NCBI GenBank assembly: GCA_021786215.1
Contig: JAJYNT010000101.1
Coordinates: forward strand, 1 to 7,838
Source: Chloroflexota bacterium
GTDB lineage: Bacteria > Chloroflexota > UBA6077
Reading direction: 5' to 3'
DNA length: 7,838 nucleotides
Of the stretch, positions 1 through 5,727 are shown piece by piece (position 1 is the stretch's first letter; the number at the start of each line of letters is the position of its first letter). The notes under the pieces are model-generated. The model was not told the DNA's origin. It saw nothing but the letters and a program-made list of their open reading frames with translations, and did not search any database. Position numbers and translations under genes: made by a program.

Positions 1-80
1 TGCACCGTCCGCTCCAGGATCACCCGCAGGGTGTCCTTATCCCGATCTCCAAGCTCCCCAAGAAGCTCGTCCAGTGGCAT
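1..80 (-). CDS. Probable IS256-family transposase, N-terminal fragment (runs off the window)
   Basis: An ATG at 80 opens a minus-strand frame that reads MPLDELLGELGDRDKDTLR and continues, uninterrupted, off the left edge (26 codons visible). A GAGGA ribosome-binding motif lies 11 bases upstream, and an AGGAGGAC stretch lies a little further up. The fragment is too short to identify by itself. The call rests on context: an IS256-like terminal repeat lies about 95 bp upstream, the usual distance from repeat to start in that family, and mutator-type transposases often begin with a short acidic and leucine-rich helix like this one. The frame is also open upstream of the ATG, so the true start is not certain. 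No catalytic residues are in view. An unrelated small protein remains possible. Confidence 0.4.
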   Translation of the reverse strand, partial: MPLDELLGELGDRDKDTLRVILERTV

Positions 81-173
81 GCTTGCACGGGTCCTCGTGT
101 CCTCCTGGTCTGTGCAAAGGGTCGGTGGCACGGTGGCCCACTCCTGCCCCTCTTCAGGGCCAGGTTGGGTCCC

Positions 174-204
174 GCTATTTACACCAACATACGGGACGTG
201 ACCG
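174..204 (-). repeat. Putative terminal inverted repeat of the IS256-like element
   Basis: On the plus strand this includes TTTACACCAACATACGGGAC followed by GTGACC. The TTACAC(C)A and GGGAC..GACC blocks are characteristic of mutator-type IS ends. The partner repeat is outside the window, so it is supported only by motif resemblance and by its position upstream of the partial transposase. Confidence 0.4.
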
Positions 205-481
205 AGGCGCCTGACGAGAGTCTCCGGAAGGCACCTCGCTGCGCACGGTTGTTTGGTCAAGCCGCGGCATCCTGCTGCGGGGTGACAGGGTCGTCGGCGA
301 TCGTATCTCGAGCTTGCGCGACGGACATCTGGGACCGGCGGACGGTGCACCTCGGGGCGTCCGTTGTCCTCTCTACCGCCAAGAGTGGGCCGTCACGTCT
401 TGGACCGGTCCCGGTTCCTGTGTGCTGAGGGCCAAGGCGGAGGTGAAAATCGGATACGGAAAAATCCCCATACGCGCTCAG
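205..481. other. Gene-free junction between two IS remnants
   Basis: No frame here looks like a protein: the candidates are short, of odd composition and mutually overlapping. The stretch probably represents degraded or deleted IS DNA between the IS256-like end and the truncated transposase. Around 438-471 the composition changes locally to A-rich, with GTGAAAATCGG and GGAAAAATCCCC, unlike the GC-rich surroundings. That block could be another element's end, but no partner is visible. Confidence 0.5.
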
Positions 482-920
482 CCCGCCGGGCTTGGTCTGG
501 CTCATCCGTCGGCCCACCACCACGCGGCGAAGCTCATGCAGATTGCGCTCCACCGCGGCGATGCTGGCCGCGGTGAGCAGCTCACTGGGTCTCCCGGGAG
601 CAGCGGAGCTGGCCATGCCGCTCTAGGATCTGGACCAGGCCCCCATGGAATGGTTGGAGCCGCTGAGAGCAGAGGTAGTCGGAGGCCTCCCAGCAGACCT
701 TGAGTGCGGACCTAAAGGCTGGGCCGTACAGCCTTTGCCGCGGGACCCGCTTCCACGCTGGCAATCTCCGCCGTCCCCTCAGCACCTTGACCGCGTACTC
801 GCGCCCGTACCCAGAGGCCAGGCAGAACGAGTCCAGCAGCTGTCCCTTCTCCACCGGGCCAGCCCCTCGGTACCTGGCCCTCAGCTCCTCCGCCAGCTCG
901 TATCGCTCCCGGATGCGCAT
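482..920 (-). pseudogene. Truncated, frameshifted IS transposase (integrase/rve type, IS481-like)
   Basis: The minus-strand frame begins at ATG 918-920 (MRIRERYELAEE) with a GAGGGAG ribosome-binding motif 8 bases upstream. The N-terminal region shows the hallmarks of a common IS481-like/integrase-fold transposase group: a helix ending in LLDSFCLASGYGREYAVKVL (about residues 30-50), a basic linker, then CWEASDYLCSQRLQPF and LERHGQL. The frame stops at 582-584 (RCSRETQ then TGA). Homology-like sequence resumes in the next frame with ELLTAASIAAVERNL and TKPGG (to about 482), so one extra base near 582-583 accounts for the break. After TKPGG the expected catalytic domain is absent, so the DDE residues are missing and the gene is dead. 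An upstream ATG at 1040 in the same frame adds residues atypical of the family. Family naming is from recall of conserved blocks. Confidence 0.75.
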
Positions 921-968
921 CGGCCCGGCTCCCTCGCTGCCGGTCTCCGGCGGCCGACCCTCGGTGTC

Positions 969-1023
969 ATTCCTTGTTGAGGGAGCGATCGCCCCAGGGT
1001 GCGATTCTCGCTGAGGCAATGCG
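969..1023. repeat. Two imperfect direct repeats at the IS end
   Basis: Copy 1 is at 969-987 (ATTCCTTGTTGAGGGAGCG) and copy 2 is at 1004-1023 (ATTCTCGCTGAGGCAATGCG). They start 35 bp apart, with a GCGATCGC palindrome (986-993) between them. The spacing between the ATTC and TGAGG blocks differs by one base. They most likely represent transposase-binding subterminal repeats of the adjacent remnant. Confidence 0.4.
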
Positions 1024-1028
1024 GGGCC

Positions 1029-1057
1029 TTGACACGCCATACACCAGCGACTACACT
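1029..1057 (+). promoter_or_regulatory. Sigma-70-type promoter for the FAH/cyclase genes
   Basis: A perfect TTGACA -35 (1029-1034), a 17-bp spacer and TACACT as -10 (1052-1057, four of six consensus bases) predict transcription starting near 1064, about 36 bases before the ATG at 1100. The -35 lies only about 6 bp beyond the IS subterminal repeat, so this may be an outward-facing IS-end or hybrid promoter. Confidence 0.55.
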
Positions 1058-1061
1058 ATAC

Positions 1062-1075
1062 CGCAAGCGCTTCCA
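1062..1075 (+). promoter_or_regulatory. Possible LacI/cre-type operator over the transcription start
   Basis: CGCAAGCGCTTCCA contains the perfect 8-bp palindrome AAGCGCTT. It fits the LacI/CcpA-type consensus TGnAAnCGnTTnCA at every fixed position except the first. It sits just after the -10 at the predicted start site, where a bound repressor would block initiation. No LacI-family gene is in the window, so the regulator would be elsewhere. Chance occurrence of one 14-bp near match is possible. Confidence 0.35.
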
Positions 1076-1099
1076 CTATGCTGAAAGGGTGCCCTGAGT

Positions 1100-2014
1100 A
1101 TGAGACTTGTCACATTCGACTCGAGGAGCAGCGACTCGGCCGCGCACCTCGGATGCCTCTCAGGCGACGTAGTTATTGACCTGACCGCCGCAGGTCACTC
1201 CGTTGGGGGCGCAGCTGCGACCGTGTGCCAGAGCATGGACGCACTAGTGAAGTCGGGGGCTGAAGGTCTGGGCATTGCGAAACAGGTGGTCGAGAAGGAG
1301 GGGTCCAACCCAAAGTTGCGAACCGGCCTCCAGGACGTATACCTACGCGCACCACTTCCATATCCAAACCAAATCTTCGCTGTAGGCCGCAACTATCGAG
1401 AGCATGCCGAAGAAGCCGGAGCTGCACTCCCTACCATGCCACGACTGTTTCCGAAGTGGCCGTCTACTGTTATCGGACCCGGAGCCGCCGTAATAAAGCC
1501 AAGTCGCACCGAGCAGTTGGACTGGGAGGTTGAGCTCGCCGTTGTGATCGGGCGCGACGCTAGTTTCGTCTCTGCCGAGCGGGCTCTCGACCACGTCTTC
1601 GGATACACGATTTTGAATGACGTAAGCGCCCGCGACATCCAATTCAGTAAGCCGGAGCAGCTGACGCTAGCCAAGAACTTCCGCACATTCGCTCCCCTCG
1701 GCGGTTGGATCCTTACGCGAGACGAAGTGCCAAACCCCGGCAAGCTCAGTGTTCGCTCGTGGGTCAATGGTGCTTTGATGCAAGACTCCACTACTGAATA
1801 CCTAATCTTTGACGTCCCAACGCTTGTCTCATTCATCTCCGAAGTGACCGACCTTCACCCAGGCGACATTATCTCCACCGGCACACCATCGGGAGTCGGA
1901 TGCTTCCGCGAGCCACCGATCTACTTGAACGATGGAGATGTAATGAAAATGCAGCTCGCTCAGAATGACCAGGTGCTCTGCGAACTCATCAATCAAGTCT
2001 CGTCCGCATCCTAA
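1100..2014 (+). CDS. Fumarylacetoacetate hydrolase (FAH) family protein
   Basis: At 304 residues this is the usual size for cytoplasmic bacterial FAH-family enzymes. These are Mg/Mn-dependent enzymes that hydrolyse a C-C bond in, decarboxylate, or isomerise 2,4-diketo or hydroxy-dienoic acids at the end of aromatic-ring catabolism. A small N-terminal domain (1-85) is followed by the catalytic domain. Visible motifs are FAVGRNYREHAEEAG (93-107, with the conserved His102 region), DWEVELAVVIG (141-151, metal ligands Glu143 and Glu145), GYTILNDVSARD (168-179, ligand Asp174), KNFRTFAPLGGWI (192-204) and STGTPSGVG (259-267). All expected metal ligands are present, so it should be active. The ATG at 1100 is preceded by GAAAGGG at 1083-1089. 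The cyclase gene follows after 43 bp, indicating one transcript. The exact substrate (fumarylpyruvate, acylpyruvate, 2-hydroxyhepta-2,4-diene-1,7-dioate or another) cannot be assigned; ureidoglycolate lyase-like activity is another family option. Confidence 0.92.
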   Translation: MRLVTFDSRSSDSAAHLGCLSGDVVIDLTAAGHSVGGAAATVCQSMDALVKSGAEGLGIAKQVVEKEGSNPKLRTGLQDVYLRAPLPYPNQIFAVGRNYREHAEEAGAALPTMPRLFPKWPSTVIGPGAAVIKPSRTEQLDWEVELAVVIGRDASFVSAERALDHVFGYTILNDVSARDIQFSKPEQLTLAKNFRTFAPLGGWILTRDEVPNPGKLSVRSWVNGALMQDSTTEYLIFDVPTLVSFISEVTDLHPGDIISTGTPSGVGCFREPPIYLNDGDVMKMQLAQNDQVLCELINQVSSAS

Positions 2015-2057
2015 CTACGGTAGTAGACGACCCAACTCCTTGGAGGCGTAACCATCA

Positions 2058-2729
2058 ATGACAAACATAGTGGACATCAGCTTGGCGCTTGACGCGGGCT
2101 ACCGCATGCACACCCCGGAGGGAGTCAAGAACGTCCAACTTGAGTTCGAAACCATCAAGGACTATCCGGGGGGAGCCGGGCAGTTCGTGAGTGCCGTTCA
2201 TATGCGGCTTCATAACGGTACCCACGTGGACGCTCCGATGCACTTCGTCGAGGGCGGGCCGAGCATAGACCAGGTTCCCCTCAGCGCATTCTACGGACCA
2301 GGCCTAATGGCAGACCTTACCCACGTTGCGCTAAACGCGCCGATAACCAAGGAACATCTTGAAAGCGCGTTTGCCGGAAGGGAACTGGCAGGACAGCGCG
2401 TGTTTCTCCGGACGAACTGGAACGACCACTTTGGCGAGGCAGAATACGAAGAAAGCTCCCCGTACATTAGTGTAGGAGCAGTCGACTGGCTGGCCTCCCA
2501 GCACCCGGCCTTGGTGAGCTACGACTACTCGCACGGGAAGGACGACCCGGATGCGCCGCGACGCTACTACGCCGTTCGCACCTTTCTTGAGAACGGAATC
2601 GTGACAATGGGATATGTGACACGGCTGGACCGCATCGACTCAGCCAGGCCCTTTACGGTCTCGGCCTTTCCCTTGGCCTTCAAAGGGGTAGAGTCGAGTC
2701 CAGTACGGGCGGTGCTAGTACAAGAGTAG
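2058..2729 (+). CDS. Cyclase-family (KynB/isatin-hydrolase-like) metal-dependent hydrolase
   Basis: At 223 residues this belongs to the cyclase superfamily (PF04199), which includes kynurenine formamidase and isatin hydrolase, enzymes that hydrolyse amide or ring bonds. The family signature HxGTHxDxPxH is complete at HNGTHVDAPMHF (52-63), giving metal ligands His52, His56 and Asp58 and the catalytic His62. The C-terminal strand pattern (SAFPLAFKGVESSPVRAVLV, 202-221) is typical and shows the protein is complete. In KynB a second metal is held by a His and a Glu 12 residues apart near positions 160 and 172. The matching stretch here (AVRTFLENGIVTMGYVTRLD) seems to have Val173 and Gly185 instead, so a one-metal site is likely. 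GGAGG lies 11 bases before the ATG. It probably acts with the FAH enzyme just upstream on the same substrate. The substrate is unknown, and no tryptophan-pathway gene is nearby to support KynB itself. Confidence 0.9.
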   Translation: MTNIVDISLALDAGYRMHTPEGVKNVQLEFETIKDYPGGAGQFVSAVHMRLHNGTHVDAPMHFVEGGPSIDQVPLSAFYGPGLMADLTHVALNAPITKEHLESAFAGRELAGQRVFLRTNWNDHFGEAEYEESSPYISVGAVDWLASQHPALVSYDYSHGKDDPDAPRRYYAVRTFLENGIVTMGYVTRLDRIDSARPFTVSAFPLAFKGVESSPVRAVLVQE

Positions 2730-2756
2730 GGCCTGATCGGCGCATTGCAAGGTCGA

Positions 2757-2774
2757 ACCATTGAACGAAATGGT
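2757..2774. promoter_or_regulatory. Inverted repeat upstream of the transporter genes, possible operator
   Basis: ACCATT, six bases (GAACGA), then AATGGT form an 18-bp perfect-arm inverted repeat in the 135-bp gap before the ATPase. An outer GGT/ACC pair (2751-2753 and 2775-2777) lies beside it, not quite symmetrically. The size and position suit a dimeric regulator such as an IclR protein. No clear -35/-10 pair was found beside it, so function is inferred from position alone. Confidence 0.25.
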
Positions 2775-2820
2775 ACCGGGAGATTGGGGGCGAGGCGCGT
2801 TTGAGGTCCGTTGGTGGGAG

Positions 2821-2889
2821 ATGGCCGCGTCACATGATGAAGGCCCTGTTAAGCTGACCCATCCGTGTTGGGGCGGCCCACAGTGCTGA
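2821..2889 (+). CDS. Possible 22-codon leader ORF overlapping the ATPase start
   Basis: An ATG at 2821 preceded by GGTGGGAG opens a short frame (MAASHDEGPVKLTHPCWGGP, then QC) ending at TGA 2887-2889. It ends just inside the ATPase gene, overlapping the alternative GTG start at 2883. It could couple translation to the ATPase. It has no recognisable family, and a 22-codon open frame arises easily by chance in GC-rich DNA. Confidence 0.15.
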   Translation: MAASHDEGPVKLTHPCWGGPQC

Positions 2890-3668
2890 TCGACGTCGCT
2901 GAAGTGAGCGTCGTTTTCAATACTGCACAAGGGTTCGTGGTAGCACTGAATACGCTTAGCATTCAAGTGGACGCTGGGCAGTTTGTTTGCGTTGTTGGTC
3001 CGTCTGGCTGCGGCAAGAGCACCTTGCTATCGGTCATGGCTGGCTTGGAGCATCCTACGACCGGGTCTGTCCGGGTGCGTGGACATGTACTAAAGGGGCC
3101 AAATGCTGACGCTGGGGTGATGTTCCAGAAGGACCTGTTAGTAGATTGGCGGAACGTTTTGCGCAACGTAACGCTTCAGTATGAGATGCGCGGTATTAGA
3201 GTCCTTCCTGAACATGAGCGGCGAGCGCGCCTGCTCTTGGACAGCGTCGGCATTGGGCAGTTTGCCGAGAGCTATCCGTATCAGCTGTCTGGGGGTATGA
3301 GGCAGCGGGTAGCGATCTGCCGAGCCTTGGTGCACGATCCACAACTTCTTCTTCTGGACGAGCCCATGGGGGCACTCGATACGATTACTCGCGAGCAACT
3401 CAACTTCGATCTGGCCAAGATCACTGCTGACGATACGAAGACGACTGTCCTCGTGACGCACAGCATAGAAGAGGCAGTGTTTCTTGCAGATCGCGTGGTA
3501 GTGCTTTCGGCCGCTCCAGCGAGCATTGTCGCGGACATTTCCGTGGCACTGCCACGTCCTAGGTCGGTCTGGCCGATTGCCGAGCCCGCCTTTAGCCCAT
3601 ATCTCAAGGCAGTGCGCGATGCCCTAGAGGCGGGAGGCGCCTACGATGCCACAGTCAGTCGCTCGTAG
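2865..3668 (+). CDS. ABC transporter ATP-binding protein, NitT/TauT/SsuB-like
   Basis: This is the cytoplasmic ATPase of an importer for a small organic substrate; the NitT/TauT class takes up nitrate, sulfonates, thiamine precursors, aromatic acids and similar compounds. All motifs are intact: Walker A GPSGCGKST (45-53), Q-loop Gln88 (VMFQKD), signature LSGGMRQR (141-148), Walker B LLLLDEP (161-167), D-loop GALD (169-172) and switch His199 (VTHSIEEA). MFQKDLLVDWRNV is typical of the SsuB/TauB/ThiZ group. At 267 residues it has normal family length. The start is unclear. GTG 2865 is used here because in-frame stops lie just upstream (2835-2852), but GTG 2883, with GGGGCGG at 2870-2876, is also credible and would lose six residues. 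The stop lies inside the permease gene, a 23-bp overlap showing coupled translation. Confidence 0.93.
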   Translation: MLGRPTVLIDVAEVSVVFNTAQGFVVALNTLSIQVDAGQFVCVVGPSGCGKSTLLSVMAGLEHPTTGSVRVRGHVLKGPNADAGVMFQKDLLVDWRNVLRNVTLQYEMRGIRVLPEHERRARLLLDSVGIGQFAESYPYQLSGGMRQRVAICRALVHDPQLLLLDEPMGALDTITREQLNFDLAKITADDTKTTVLVTHSIEEAVFLADRVVVLSAAPASIVADISVALPRPRSVWPIAEPAFSPYLKAVRDALEAGGAYDATVSRS

Positions 3669-4506
3669 CCCTGTGCGCCTAGGCCCGTCGGAAGACGGCA
3701 GTCGAGGGATGAAGACGGCCACTTCAGGGAATGGAGGCCGAACAAGAGCGTTGGCAGCCCAGTTCGGCTGGGCATGCGCTGGCTTCGTACTTCTTGTAGC
3801 GGCGTGGCAAGTGGTAGTTGTCTTCGCGCGTCTCCCCGCCGACATCGTTCCCGCCCCAGCATCCGTCGCCGACCAATTGGTACGCCACTGGGCGATTCTT
3901 GCAAGCAACGCGTGGGTTACACTTCAAGAGATACTGCTAGGCTTCGTGATCGCAGTCAGTTGTGGAGTCATAGTCGCCATCGGGATCGCTTTCTCGCGCA
4001 CAGTCGAGCGGTTGCTATACCCGCTCATAGTGGTTTCCCAGGCAATACCAAAGATTGTCGTGGCTCCTCTCTTTCTCCTCTGGTTTGGCTTCGGGCTCAC
4101 GACAAACGTTCTGGTGGCGATGCTCGTCGCCATCTTCCCTGTCATTGTCAATACGACTTTGGGCCTGACAGCGATCGATCGCGATCTCATTCGACTGGCG
4201 CGAGTGATGGGCGGCAGCCGCGCGCGGGTGTTTCTGAAGATGCGCCTCCCGTACGCGATGCCGAGCATATTTGCGGGGCTCAAGCTGGCGATTACGTTCG
4301 CCACACTCGGAGCAGTTGCGGGGGAGCTGGTAGCTGGTCAGGCCGGCCTGGGGTATATCGTCACGTTCGCGTCGGGAAGCCTCGACGCGGCACTCAGCTT
4401 CGCGGCGATTGTGGTGCTTTCTGTCCTCGGCGTGCTGCTATTCTACGCCGTCGTGGCAGTGGAGCGAGTCGTGTTGGGCTGGAGACCTCCGGCCGAAGCG
4501 CGGTAA
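3646..4506 (+). CDS. ABC transporter permease, NitT/TauT/SsuC-like
   Basis: This is the integral membrane subunit pairing with the ATPase encoded just upstream. Hydrophobic segments lie at about 41-60, 94-116, 123-145, 152-175, 210-230 and 250-275, giving the usual six-helix fold. The cytoplasmic EAA loop that contacts the ATPase is recognisable at about 183-214 (LARVMGGSRARVFLKMRLPY followed by AMPSIFAGLKLA), with the conserved Gly and LP. PADIVPAPASVADQL (64-78) is the typical periplasm-side opening of this class. The chosen ATG at 3646 has GGGAGG eight bases upstream (3632-3637), inside the end of the ATPase gene. An internal ATG at 3709 (residue 22) would give a protein starting nearer the first helix but has no properly spaced ribosome-binding site. 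The first 40 residues are polar and poorly conserved in character. Confidence 0.92.
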   Translation: MPQSVARSPVRLGPSEDGSRGMKTATSGNGGRTRALAAQFGWACAGFVLLVAAWQVVVVFARLPADIVPAPASVADQLVRHWAILASNAWVTLQEILLGFVIAVSCGVIVAIGIAFSRTVERLLYPLIVVSQAIPKIVVAPLFLLWFGFGLTTNVLVAMLVAIFPVIVNTTLGLTAIDRDLIRLARVMGGSRARVFLKMRLPYAMPSIFAGLKLAITFATLGAVAGELVAGQAGLGYIVTFASGSLDAALSFAAIVVLSVLGVLLFYAVVAVERVVLGWRPPAEAR

Positions 4507-4561
4507 CTCATGTGTTCTTGAATAGCATGATTGGAGGGAATGGAATGGTAGAGGTGGTGGC

Positions 4562-5596
4562 ATGCTAATGATTCAGAGGCTAAGGATCGTTTCGGCCTGC
4601 GTGGTGTTTGGCGCCTTGGGAATCGGGTTGGCGGCGTGTGGAGCTGCCGGGACCAAGCAGCCTGCTGCGAAGGTGGCGAGTGTCTCACTATTGCTGAACA
4701 CTCCGCCTTCAGGGATTAATGCCGCTGTTTACGAGGCGCAAAAGCTCGGCTATTATGCAAAGGAACACTTGAGCGTGACGATTCTGTCGGGCACTTCCTC
4801 AGCTACGACGGTTGAGGCTGTCGCAGCGAACAAGGCGACTGTGGGGTTCGCCATCCCTTCGAACGCGCTCGAAGCGTCTGCTCAGGGGAGCAAGGTGGTG
4901 TCAATTGGGACCGCGTTTGGTAGGAACGGACAGGGCGTCTTCGTGCCCGACAACTCCGGTATCACCTCGCTCAGGCAGCTCACACACGTGACTATTGGTG
5001 TGCTGGGCTCCTCGTTCGAGGCAATTCTGAACGACTTGCTGACGTCGTTGGGAGTCAACCCTGCAACGAACAAGTATGTAGTGTTTCTCACGCCTGCGGC
5101 AATGATACAGAGCTACAACTCTGGGGGTACTGGCGCTGTGGTCACGCAGATACCGTTTGGGGCGCCATTGATTGACCCCGTGCGGCCGTCCAGGGGTCTG
5201 CTCGAGGCTAGCTATGGGATTCAAGGCGGTAGCTACAGCTTTGTTGCGAGTCCGCAGACACTGAAGCAGGAGCCATCCGTGCTAGCGCGGTTCCTGACCG
5301 CGACGTACGAGGGCTTCGCGGCGGCGAACCGTAACCCCGCCAGCGCAGCGGCGGCGGAGGGCAGCTATGTACCGGGGCTCGATGTCTCGGCTGCCCGCCA
5401 GCAGTATCAGCAGTTCATGGCTTACGAGTGCAGTGCGGCGATGGCTGGGCACACTCTGGCGTATCAGGCTCCGAGCGACTGGACTAGCATGGCTGTTTCG
5501 TTGGCCGCCGTCGGGGCCATTCCTGCCACGCTGAACGTGGGGTCGGTGTATACGAACGAGTTTGAGTCGTCCGGATCGGCCGTGGAGTGCAAGTGA
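4562..5596 (+). CDS. ABC transporter substrate-binding lipoprotein, NMT1/THI5-like (SsuA/TauA class)
   Basis: This is the extracytoplasmic ligand-binding subunit of the same importer (344 residues). The N-terminus is a lipoprotein signal: a basic start (MLMIQRLR), a hydrophobic core (9-22) and lipobox LAAC (23-26), so Cys26 would be acylated and the protein anchored to the outer face of the membrane. The binding fold begins with VSLLLNTPPSGINAAVYEAQ and KLGYYAKEHLSV (41-72), matching the NMT1/THI5 pattern of a short strand followed by (V/F)Y.A...GYF...GL.V. VEAVAANKATVGFAIPSNAL (84-103) and the closing VYTNEF (329-334) also fit. The mature part has only two further cysteines, Cys290 and Cys343, which could form a disulfide. 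The gene lies 55 bp after the permease with a purine-rich GAGGTGG before the ATG; an ATG two codons later is an alternative. The ligand cannot be deduced. Confidence 0.9.
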   Translation: MLMIQRLRIVSACVVFGALGIGLAACGAAGTKQPAAKVASVSLLLNTPPSGINAAVYEAQKLGYYAKEHLSVTILSGTSSATTVEAVAANKATVGFAIPSNALEASAQGSKVVSIGTAFGRNGQGVFVPDNSGITSLRQLTHVTIGVLGSSFEAILNDLLTSLGVNPATNKYVVFLTPAAMIQSYNSGGTGAVVTQIPFGAPLIDPVRPSRGLLEASYGIQGGSYSFVASPQTLKQEPSVLARFLTATYEGFAAANRNPASAAAAEGSYVPGLDVSAARQQYQQFMAYECSAAMAGHTLAYQAPSDWTSMAVSLAAVGAIPATLNVGSVYTNEFESSGSAVECK

Positions 5597-5688
5597 CCGG
5601 GGTTTGTTGGGGCTGGGCCGCTGATCAGGCGTGGTCAGTCGCCTGGTGGTGAGCGGTTGTGGCTTTTGGATGAAGCGTGTGAGGCGGG
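5597..5688. other. Spacer between the binding-protein and iclR-type genes
   Basis: This 92-bp spacer precedes the palindrome at the regulator start. It contains a CTGATCAG palindrome (5621-5628) and a weak hairpin, CAGGCG (5626-5631) with CGCCTG (5640-5645), around an 8-base loop. The hairpin has no following T run, so it is not a convincing terminator. No clear promoter was found. The same-strand arrangement allows read-through from the transporter genes. Confidence 0.3.
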
Positions 5689-5727
5689 AAGGGGGGTGAG
5701 CGATGCGCTTACCCCCCTTCAGGGGGG
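5689..5727 (+). promoter_or_regulatory. Palindrome and alternative hairpin over the regulator start codon
   Basis: The left arm AAGGGGGGTGAGCG (5689-5702), a 3-base loop and the right arm CGCTTACCCCCCTT (5706-5719) form a 14-bp stem with one mismatch, which is a G-U pair in RNA. The GTG start at 5696 and part of its purine-rich ribosome-binding region are inside the left arm. The C6 run (5712-5717) can instead pair with the G6 run at 5722-5727 around TTCA. In DNA the palindrome could be an autoregulatory IclR operator; in RNA it could control start-codon access. The structure is read directly from the sequence, while its role is inferred. Confidence 0.45.

Larger units (their letters stand above)
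1..204 (-). mobile_element. IS256-family insertion sequence, one end (partial)
   Basis: Read on the minus strand from about 204, the sequence contains GGTCACGTCCCGTATGTTGG followed by TGTAAATAG. This closely matches, from memory, the IS256 terminal repeat layout (AAGTCCGTATAATTGTGTAAA). The repeat would occupy about 174-204, and the transposase start follows at 80. The rest of the element lies outside the window. The exact outer boundary and any 8-9 bp target duplication cannot be fixed without the other end. Family assignment is by motif resemblance only. Confidence 0.45.
482..1023 (-). mobile_element. Remnant of an IS481-like element (5' end only)
   Basis: This comprises the broken transposase fragment plus its upstream region. 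Between the transposase start and the cassette promoter are two imperfect direct repeats, at 969-987 and 1004-1023. They share ATTC, then TGAGG(G/C)A 8-9 bases later, then CG. Such subterminal repeats are expected transposase-binding sites at an IS end. The other end and the catalytic part of the gene have been lost on the left side. Confidence 0.5.

Noticed and set aside
257..616. A 119-codon minus-strand frame taken as a separate gene
   Set aside because: Only its first 45 or so residues resemble anything, and these are the frameshifted continuation of the transposase fragment. The rest is composition-driven.
2014..2023. CTACGGTAG palindrome after the FAH gene
   Set aside because: It has four-base arms around one base in a short intergenic gap. 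This is expected by chance and is not a terminator between two co-transcribed genes.
3774..4568. A long plus-strand frame (264 codons) overlapping the permease
   Set aside because: It is arginine- and serine-rich, with no domain pattern, and lies in another frame of a clear membrane protein gene. It is a shadow of high-GC coding DNA.
5626..5645. CAGGCG...CGCCTG hairpin as a terminator for the binding-protein gene
   Set aside because: It has only six base pairs with an 8-base loop and no T run, so it is too weak to call.
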